A model generated the notes under the pieces. That model ran no database searches. It was not told the DNA's origin and saw only the letters and a list, made by a program, of their open reading frames with translations. The translations under genes and the position numbers were made by a program. From DATGMP01 sp035293565 (GTDB taxonomy: Bacteria; Pseudomonadota; Alphaproteobacteria; BOG-932; Roseiterribacteraceae), in NCBI GenBank assembly GCA_035293565.1, contig DATGMP010000092.1, forward strand, positions 1-64,000: a stretch of DNA of 64,000 bases. Direction: 5' to 3'. Each line of letters begins with the position of its first letter. Positions within the stretch are counted from its first letter, which is position 1. Below are positions 58,415 to 64,000 of the stretch, one piece after another.

Positions 58415-58688
58415 CGATTCCGAGGGCCGTCCACCGCTTGCGGCGGGCCGCGGGATTATCGGGTTGGCTGTCGCACGTCGCTGCGACGCCCTCGAGAGCA
58501 TGGTCGATGGTCAAAGCGACACTGCCGGATCGAGAAAGGTCGGGCGATTGTGGCCCGGCAGCCATCGGCAACTGGTAAACGGCTCGGCTTCCGACATGAA
58601 TCCATGCCGCTGGTGCGGCACCAGGCTTGTGTTATATGGGATTTGGCGATCGTCGCTTTCACCCGCGGCGGCGCGAGACGGGCGTTCG

Positions 58689-59204
58689 ATGCGATCACGA
58701 TTGCTACTCGTTCCGATCGGTGTTTTCGCCAGCGCGCCGGCGATCGCGACCACTTATATGACGGTCGAGCAGGCCCAGCAGGCGCTGTTTCCGGGCGCGA
58801 CCTTCACACCCAACTTCGTGACGCTCGATCAGGACCAATTCAACGCGATCATCAAGGATTCGGACGTCAATGTCTGGAGCCGAGACATCAAGGCCTGGAA
58901 GGCCTCGACCGGCGGCTGGTTCATCCTCGATCAGGTGCGCGGCCGGGACGATTGGATCACCTATGCGGTCGGGATAGACCCCTCGGGCGCGGTGAAGACG
59001 ATCCAGATCCTGGAATGCCTGGAGAAATATGACGGCATCACCGACCCGCAATGGCGCGGTCAGTTCATCGGCAAACGCCGCGGCTCGCGCTTCGACGATA
59101 TCGAAATCATCACCGGCTCGACCCTCTCCTCCGGCCAGATCGCGGCCGGCGTGAAGCGGGTGCTGTCGACCTACGCGCTCGTTCTGAATCCGCCGTCGGG
59201 GTGA
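58689..59204 (+). CDS. Exported FMN-binding-domain protein
   Basis: A 171-residue protein. A signal peptide (LLLVPIGVFASAPAIATT) precedes a domain of the FMN_bind (PF04205) kind: AVGIDPSGAVKTIQILECLE, then PQWRGQFIGKRRGSRFD and IITGSTLSSGQIAAGVKRVL. The TGSTLSS stretch is where the covalently linked FMN-threonine lies in NqrC/RnfG-type proteins. ApbE, which attaches FMN, is not in this window. Likely a periplasmic electron carrier. The ATG at 58689 begins the signal peptide; a frame running back to 58464 has no homology. Confidence 0.82.
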   Translation: MRSRLLLVPIGVFASAPAIATTYMTVEQAQQALFPGATFTPNFVTLDQDQFNAIIKDSDVNVWSRDIKAWKASTGGWFILDQVRGRDDWITYAVGIDPSGAVKTIQILECLEKYDGITDPQWRGQFIGKRRGSRFDDIEIITGSTLSSGQIAAGVKRVLSTYALVLNPPSG

Positions 59205-59326
59205 AGCGAACGCAACTGTCGGAAAACTTTACAATTCATCGCGATTTTCATTCGAAGAACTGGAAAATACAGCATATTCAATGCGTGGTACGGGAATTGC
59301 ATCAACCCCTGCACGGACAAGATGCG

Positions 59327-60055
59327 ATGGCCCATAAGATGAAAATCCATACTCCTACATTGTCGGTCGCGGTTCTGGCGGCGTTGTGGTCCGGCTTTTC
59401 GCCTTATGCGAGGGCGGCGGTGAGCTACTCGACGGGCAGCGTCAATTTCGACGCCGGCTTTGGTCAGCAGGTCGACGCTCCGTTGGGAGGGTCGGACACC
59501 GGCTGCGACTCCGATGCCGGCGTAGCCGCTTGCGGGGATTTGCTCAAGGTGACGGGTGTCTCGAATCAGGCGTTCAGCGGGGGGCCCGCGCCCAACGGAA
59601 CGAACTACGTGATGAACAATTTCGTGTTCCACGTCGAAGACACCAATGGTGGCGTCAGCGGGGACTACGGAACCGGAGCCATCTTGGCGTCGAGCGCGAC
59701 CTGTCCGACCAACGCGTTCTGCGAGTCGATCCAGCTTGGCAACAGCCCGAACGATGCGTACTTGTTCGAGCTCCCCTACACCATCAACTTCGGATTTGCC
59801 GGCGATACTTTCGGGTTCGATCCGAACGTGGTCCTCGGAACTCTAAAATTCCAAGGCAAGACATACACTGTGACCTCGTTGGGCACGGTTACGCTCGGCA
59901 ATGCCGGCGGCGATGACGATAAGAGCTATTCGGGTCAGCTGCTCCTCAACTTTACCGATCCTGCCGATGATCCGCCGGTTCCGGAGCCGTCCTCCTTCGT
60001 GGTCTTGGGCGGTGTGCTCGCGGCTCTAGGTTTGGCACGGCGGCGCGCTTGCTGA
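59327..60055 (+). CDS. PEP-CTERM-sorted exported protein
   Basis: A 242-residue protein. A signal peptide lies at ~10-31 (LSVAVLAALWSGFSPYARAA), followed by a Gly/Asn/Ser-rich, low-complexity mature part without recognisable domains. The C-terminus VPEPSSFVVLGGVLAALGLARRRAC has the PEP motif, a transmembrane stretch and an Arg tail, the signal for exosortase-mediated sorting linked to exopolysaccharide. The start may be 59327 or ATG 59339 (MKIHTPTLSV). No exosortase gene lies in the window. Function unknown beyond cell-surface delivery. Confidence 0.88.
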   Translation: MAHKMKIHTPTLSVAVLAALWSGFSPYARAAVSYSTGSVNFDAGFGQQVDAPLGGSDTGCDSDAGVAACGDLLKVTGVSNQAFSGGPAPNGTNYVMNNFVFHVEDTNGGVSGDYGTGAILASSATCPTNAFCESIQLGNSPNDAYLFELPYTINFGFAGDTFGFDPNVVLGTLKFQGKTYTVTSLGTVTLGNAGGDDDKSYSGQLLLNFTDPADDPPVPEPSSFVVLGGVLAALGLARRRAC

Positions 60056-60129
60056 CCGGCTACTGATCCTGCGCGACGGGCCGACCGACCAGGCGTCGTC
60101 GCGGAAGGAGGTCCCTTCGGTGCCGGTTT

Positions 60130-60144
60130 TTGTGCATTGCACAA
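60130..60144. repeat. Short hairpin between convergent genes
   Basis: TTGTGC and GCACAA flank ATT, with TTTT just before it on the plus strand. It lies between the ends of the PEP-CTERM gene and the minus-strand exported-protein gene and may help terminate one of them, though no T-run follows on the proper side. Confidence 0.35.
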
Positions 60145-60163
60145 TAGGCACGATGAGGCATCG

Positions 60164-60607
60164 TCAGAGGCGGTGATAGACCTCCTCATAAACGGTGACG
60201 CGCCCCCGCATGTCGGTCTGCTTCACCTCGCAATCCATGGTTCGCGCGTCGGGCGTGAAGGTGCAGATCTCGACCGCAATCCCACCCGGACCTTGCGATA
60301 CTTGCTTCAGCGCCCCTTCCGGAGTCCAGCTGAAGGCCGACGTGCTGCCGGCGCGTCCTTTGATGGGGTAGGGCTTGCCGTCGATCGCGCCCACGAAGCC
60401 CGTCGAGCCGGTCGCGCCGTCCGGCATCCGGACGGTGACTGTCCATTGGAAGCCCGATGCATCCTCCTTGGTCACCGCCATCGTGAGGTCCGCCGGCTTC
60501 CCTTCGCCCGGCAGCAGCTCCGACCGCGTGAGATCGAGATGCCAGGCGCCCACCAGCGATGAGGGGCGGGCGACGGCGGAGGGGTGAGCGCAAAAATAAA
60601 CCGTCAT
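60164..60607 (-). CDS. Small exported protein of unknown function
   Basis: A 147-residue protein. The likely start at 60607 gives MTVYFCAHPSAVARPSSLVG, a short weak export signal, then AWHLDLTRSELLPGEGKPAD, which begins a lipocalin-like beta-rich part. TSAFSWTPEGALKQVSQGPG and ARTMDCEVKQTD follow. No family is recognised. The frame can be read on to 60706, but that part is only the translation of the inverted repeat at 60603-60680, which suggests that the element has replaced or lies over the original signal and promoter. Confidence 0.6.
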   Translation of the reverse strand: MTVYFCAHPSAVARPSSLVGAWHLDLTRSELLPGEGKPADLTMAVTKEDASGFQWTVTVRMPDGATGSTGFVGAIDGKPYPIKGRAGSTSAFSWTPEGALKQVSQGPGGIAVEICTFTPDARTMDCEVKQTDMRGRVTVYEEVYHRL

Positions 60608-60680
60608 TCCCACGAAGGCGAGAATCCATGTCGACGTCGGTACAGGCTCATGGATGGATTCCCGCTTTCGCGGGAATGAC
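60603..60680. repeat. REP/MITE-like imperfect inverted repeat
   Basis: GTCATTCCCACGAAGGCG at 60603 and its near inverse ending at 60680 (read inversely, GTCATTCCCGCGAAAGCG) form ~28-bp arms with about four mismatches, around ~23 bp. The right arm contains its own hairpin CCCGC-TTTC-GCGGG. The GTCATTCCCGCGAAAGCGGG type is a widespread intergenic repeat in proteobacteria. Confidence 0.75.
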
Positions 60681-60695
60681 ATGAAAGGAAAGATC

Positions 60696-61496
60696 CTAAC
60701 CAGCACCGGTATCCTTCACCAGCACCTCGGTGATGTCGTAGCCGGCATCGGCGGGAATGCGCAGCGCCGGTCCGTCGGGACTGTCAAAGGGCTCGGGGCT
60801 CACGGTGACGATTCGCCGCTCGGCCGCGGCGCGGAGCGCGTCGGCGACGGTCGCGCTCCGCGCCAGCAGCTTCAGGTTCGACCGCGTGACGAAGGCGAGC
60901 CTGACCTCGCCCCGATCCGCCTGCGCCACCGCGTCGAGCGGGCGAACCCAGCGCGAATCGACCAGCTCGCGCTGATCATGGGCCCCTTCCTGCCCATGCG
61001 GCGCTTCGGCCAGGTAGAAGCGAGTATCAAAGCGCTTATGGCGGATTCGCGGCGTGACCCAATGAGCGAAGGGTACCAGCCGGCTCGGCGCAAGGACCAA
61101 GCCCTCTGCCTCCGTCATCTCCGCGAGCGTCGCATCGCGATGGTGGATTCGCCGTCGCCAGTCGGACAGCGAGTCGAGCCGCGCGGCTGTGATGAGCGAA
61201 GGCCCGCCGCGGTCGCGCGCGAACAGGAAATCGGCTTCCTCGAACGCCTCGCGGATGCCGCCGATTCGCGACGGCAGATCGTCCAGCGCGCGCTCTTCGG
61301 CTGTGAGGTCGGCCAGAAGCCGCGCGTCGCCGTCGGTCTCGTCCACACGACCGCCGGGAAACACCAGCAGACCCGGCATGAAGCTCGCCTCCTGGTGACG
61401 GGTCGCCATGAAGACTTCGAGACCATTCGAGCCGTCGCGGACGAGGAGAACAGTGGCTGCGGGGCGGGGAGTAACCGGCGGATCGGGATAACTCAT
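60696..61496 (-). CDS. Nudix hydrolase family protein
   Basis: A 266-residue protein. AATVLLVRDGSNGLEVFMAT starts the Nudix fold, and VFPGGRVDETDGD and IGGIREAFEEADFLFARD form an expanded Nudix box with the REAFEEA metal-binding core, kept in full but widened by an insert of ~20 residues between its G and R parts. Such long-box members hydrolyse CoA esters or unusual nucleotides in other bacteria. The ATG at 61496 begins the homologous part; a frame running on to 61679 has none. It is divergent from mtnK, with 98 bp between. Confidence 0.87.
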   Translation of the reverse strand: MSYPDPPVTPRPAATVLLVRDGSNGLEVFMATRHQEASFMPGLLVFPGGRVDETDGDARLLADLTAEERALDDLPSRIGGIREAFEEADFLFARDRGGPSLITAARLDSLSDWRRRIHHRDATLAEMTEAEGLVLAPSRLVPFAHWVTPRIRHKRFDTRFYLAEAPHGQEGAHDQRELVDSRWVRPLDAVAQADRGEVRLAFVTRSNLKLLARSATVADALRAAAERRIVTVSPEPFDSPDGPALRIPADAGYDITEVLVKDTGAG

Positions 61497-61594
61497 GGCC
61501 GGCAAGTTCGGCCACCGATAGCGGATCGTCAATCGCTCTCTCGTTGACCCGGCGCGCCGATCGCGGTCAAACCTTAGCGACGGGAGGAACGAGG

Positions 61595-62878
61595 ATGGAC
61601 GGCGCGGACCGGATCGACAGCCAAAGCTACAAGCCACTCGACGAACAGAGCGTCGCTCCGTATGTCGCCGCAATCCCATCGGCGCGGGCCACGCTCGGCG
61701 GCGAGCCTGCCGCCTGGCGGGTGCGCGAAGTAGGGGACGGCAATCTGAATCTCGTCTTCATCGTCGAGGGACCCTCGGGCGGGGTGGTCGTGAAACAGGC
61801 ATTGCCCTACCTTCGGCTCGTTGGCGAGAGCTGGCCTCTGCCGCTCGAGCGCTCCTGGTTCGAATCGATGGCGCTCGGCGAGGAGGCACGCGCCGCGCCG
61901 GGGCGCGTGCCGCGCATTTACGCCGCCGACAAGACCGGCGCCGCGATCACCATGGAGTATCTGACGCCCCATGTGATCCTCCGAAAGGCGCTGATCGCCG
62001 GCCGTCGCTTGCCGTTGATGGCGGGTCACATGGCCGAGTTCCTCGCCCAATCGCTGTTCAAGACGTCCGACCTGTATCTGCCGGCACGCCGCAAGAAGGC
62101 GCTGATGGCTGCCTTCTGCGCCAACACCGAGCTCTGCAAGATCACCGAGGATCTGGTCTTCACCGATCCCTACCGGCTGGCGCCGGCGAATCGCTGGACC
62201 ACGCCGCAGCTCGACGAAACCGCCGCCGCTTTTCGCGCCGACGCACCGCTCAAGGCGGCGGTTCAGGCGTTGAAGCTCAAATTCCTCTCCAGCGCCGAAG
62301 CGCTGATCCATGGCGATCTACACACCGGATCGATCATGGTGACGGAAGATGACACACGTGCAATCGATCCGGAGTTCGGCTTCTTCGGCCCGATGGGATT
62401 CGATGTCGGCGCGCTGATCGGCAATCTGCTGATCGCCTATGTCGCATATCCGGCGCACGCGCCGGATGCCGTCGCGGCATCGCAGTATCGGGCTTGGATC
62501 CTCGATCAGGCGGACCGGGTCTGGACCGGCTTCGATCAGCGCTTCCGCGCGCTCTGGGTCTCGGAAGGAAAGGGCGATGCCTTTACGGCTGAGCTGTTCC
62601 GCGATGCTGAAGGCGGAGCCGCGCTCGAAGCCGCACGCGACAGCTACATGTCGAGTCTGTTCGCCGACACGCTGGGTTTTGCCGGATGCAAGATGATCCG
62701 GCGCGTGCTGGGCCTTGCCCATGTCGAGGATCTGGAGGCCATCGCCGACCCTGACCGCCGCGCCGCCGCCGAGCGGCAGGTTCTCGCGCTGGGCCGGGCG
62801 CTGATCCTGCGGCGCGCGGAGCTTCGTGGATTTGCCGACGTTCGTGGCGTCGTGCGGCGGATCGCGGGCGAGGCCTGA
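61595..62878 (+). CDS. mtnK: S-methyl-5-thioribose kinase
   Basis: A 427-residue protein of normal length. VREVGDGNLNLVFIVEGPSG is the nucleotide-binding loop, VVVKQALPYLR contains the conserved Lys, ALIHGDLHTGSIMVT the catalytic loop (HGDLH) and AIDPEFGFFGPMGFDVGAL the metal loop. It phosphorylates methylthioribose to methylthioribose-1-phosphate, the substrate of the enzyme encoded by the next gene, whose start shares a base with this stop (TGATG). The ATG at 61595 has GGGAGG upstream. Part of methionine salvage or a methylthioribose shunt. Confidence 0.95.
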   Translation: MDGADRIDSQSYKPLDEQSVAPYVAAIPSARATLGGEPAAWRVREVGDGNLNLVFIVEGPSGGVVVKQALPYLRLVGESWPLPLERSWFESMALGEEARAAPGRVPRIYAADKTGAAITMEYLTPHVILRKALIAGRRLPLMAGHMAEFLAQSLFKTSDLYLPARRKKALMAAFCANTELCKITEDLVFTDPYRLAPANRWTTPQLDETAAAFRADAPLKAAVQALKLKFLSSAEALIHGDLHTGSIMVTEDDTRAIDPEFGFFGPMGFDVGALIGNLLIAYVAYPAHAPDAVAASQYRAWILDQADRVWTGFDQRFRALWVSEGKGDAFTAELFRDAEGGAALEAARDSYMSSLFADTLGFAGCKMIRRVLGLAHVEDLEAIADPDRRAAAERQVLALGRALILRRAELRGFADVRGVVRRIAGEA

Positions 62879-63972
62879 TGCGCGTCGGCGACAAGCATTG
62901 GCGGACGATCTGGCTGGCCGCCGACGGCTGGTCCGTCGAGGTGATTGACCAGACCAGGCTGCCGCACGCTTTCGAGACCGCGCGGCTCACCTCGGTTGAG
63001 GACGCCGCGCACGCGATCCGCACGATGGTCGTGCGAGGCGCGCCTCTGATCGGAGTCACGGCGGCCTACGGGCTGGCATTGGCGCTTCGCGGCGATCCGT
63101 CGGACGCCGCTCTCGCTCGCGCGAGCGAGCTGCTTGTGGCTGCACGGCCTACGGCGGTCAATCTCGCCTGGGCGGTCGGCGAGGTCCGCAAGGTGGTTCA
63201 GCGCCTTGACCCCGCCGGCCGCGCCGAGGCCGCCTATCTGGCAGCCGCGCGAATTGCCGAAGAGGATGTGGCCGCCTGCGCCGCGATCGGGACGCATGGC
63301 GCGCGGTTGATCGCCGATGCGGGCGCGGGTCGGAAGGGGCCTGTGAACGTGCTGACCCATTGCAATGCGGGTTGGTTGGCGACTGTCGATTGGGGCACGG
63401 CGCTCGCGCCCATCTACCGTGCCCACGATGACGGCGCGGCGGTGCATGTCTGGGTGGACGAGACCAGGCCGCGCAATCAGGGCGCGGCGCTCACCGCCTG
63501 GGAGCTTGGGCGGCACGGCGTGCCGCACACGGTGATCGCGGACAATGCCGGCGGCCATCTGATGCAGCATGGGAAAGTCGATCTCTGCATCGTCGGCAGC
63601 GATCGCACGACCGCCGCCGGCGATGTCTGCAACAAGATCGGGACTTATCTGAAAGCCCTGGCGGCGCACGACAATGGCGTGCCCTTCTATGCCGCGCTGC
63701 CGGCCTCGACGATCGATTGGAGTATCACCGACGGCGTGCGCGGAATCCCGATCGAGGAGCGGGACGGACGCGAAGTGGGCGAAGTAACCGGCCTCGGCGA
63801 AGACGGGCAGATCCGGGCCGTCCGGGTCACACCGGAAGGTACGCCTGTCGCCAATTATGCGTTCGACGTCACGCCCGCGCGGCTGGTCTCCGGCATCGTG
63901 ACGGAGCGGGGTATCGCCGAAGCTTCGCGGGAGGGTCTCATCGAACTCTTCCCGGAACGGTCCGGCCGATGA
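62878..63972 (+). CDS. mtnA: S-methyl-5-thioribose-1-phosphate isomerase
   Basis: A 364-residue protein of the eIF2B-like family. TMVVRGAPLIGVTAAYGLAL binds the sugar phosphate. The catalytic Cys162 is in VLTHCNAGWLATVDWGTAL and Asp242 in IVGSDRTTAAGDVCNKIGTY, matching Cys160/Asp240 of the Bacillus enzyme. It converts methylthioribose-1-phosphate to methylthioribulose-1-phosphate. Coupled to mtnK in front (TGATG) and to a further gene behind (ATGA at 63969). Confidence 0.96.
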   Translation: MRVGDKHWRTIWLAADGWSVEVIDQTRLPHAFETARLTSVEDAAHAIRTMVVRGAPLIGVTAAYGLALALRGDPSDAALARASELLVAARPTAVNLAWAVGEVRKVVQRLDPAGRAEAAYLAAARIAEEDVAACAAIGTHGARLIADAGAGRKGPVNVLTHCNAGWLATVDWGTALAPIYRAHDDGAAVHVWVDETRPRNQGAALTAWELGRHGVPHTVIADNAGGHLMQHGKVDLCIVGSDRTTAAGDVCNKIGTYLKALAAHDNGVPFYAALPASTIDWSITDGVRGIPIEERDGREVGEVTGLGEDGQIRAVRVTPEGTPVANYAFDVTPARLVSGIVTERGIAEASREGLIELFPERSGR

Positions 63973-64000
63973 AGAAAGATGCGGATCTGCGGGCGCGTCT
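63969..64000 (+). CDS. Start of a third mtn-operon gene, possibly class II aldolase (cut by window end)
   Basis: ATG 63969 overlaps the mtnA stop and reads MKKDADLRAR before the window ends. Ten codons cannot identify a protein. Class II aldolases that split methylthioribulose-1-phosphate often follow mtnK-mtnA in alphaproteobacteria and start in a similar way, so this is the first guess; a methylthioribulose-1-phosphate dehydratase is the main alternative. Confidence 0.4.
   Translation, partial: MKKDADLRAR

Noticed and set aside
60608..60706. An N-terminal extension of the exported protein (start at 60706)
   Set aside because: These 33 codons are just the translation of the REP/MITE-like repeat.
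1..64000. CRISPR arrays, tRNA, rRNA and phage integration sites
   Set aside because: I saw no regularly spaced repeats, no cloverleaf-type sequence and no integrase gene in the window.

Overview
The window is a GC-rich chromosomal segment of an alphaproteobacterium. Its sequence style and gene families recall Rhizobiales, Rhodospirillales or Micropepsales, but I cannot name a genus. It opens in the last 113 codons of groEL and closes in the first codons of a gene after mtnA. I see no tRNA, rRNA, CRISPR array or replication origin.

Region 1 (1-9.7 kb) is signalling. After groEL and its terminator comes a degraded chimera of a glycosyltransferase and a glycogen-debranching-type glucosidase, then a Crp/Fnr regulator. 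Next is a minus-strand operon kaiB-kaiC-hybrid histidine kinase, a non-cyanobacterial Kai module. A single-domain response regulator diverges from it and converges on a large CHASE3-PAS-HK-REC-Hpt kinase. Region 2 (10.2-16.6 kb) looks like a surface-glycan or lipid modification cluster: acyltransferase-3, two paralogous SAM methyltransferases around a YfhO-like membrane protein, and another SAM-fold protein. A cupin, a flavin amine oxidase and a DedA-rhodanese fusion follow (16.6-19.5 kb).

Region 3 (19.5-46.8 kb) is a catabolic island built on CoA chemistry: a lipid-transfer-type thiolase with its DUF35 partner, crotonases, acyl-CoA ligase, three class III CoA-transferase reading frames, acyl-CoA dehydrogenase, 3-hydroxyacyl-CoA dehydrogenase, SDR, two luciferase-like oxidoreductases, two amidohydrolases, an alpha/beta hydrolase and a TauD dioxygenase, with AraC, TetR and LysR regulators. 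One crotonase closely resembles 6-oxocamphor hydrolase and keeps all five of that enzyme's key residues, so a cyclic (terpenoid- or steroid-like) substrate is a reasonable hypothesis. An IS110/IS1111-type element (24247-25691) has cut one CoA-transferase gene in two. Both halves and both boundaries can be read, and the element's long non-coding right end carries two loop-like copies of a 9-nt word that look like bridge-RNA guides.

Region 4 (46.8-64 kb) holds an EmrAB-type pump with a divergent TetR, and a secreted DUF1552/DUF1592/PF03640 cluster with an unknown exported partner and a TetR. It then has a glycine-zipper lipoprotein with a 24-bp perfect palindrome upstream, an SDR, an FMN-binding-domain protein, a PEP-CTERM protein, a REP/MITE-like inverted repeat, a Nudix hydrolase and the methylthioribose salvage genes mtnK-mtnA. 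Starts were moved inward from the longest reading frame wherever a ribosome binding site, signal peptide or gene overlap supported it.
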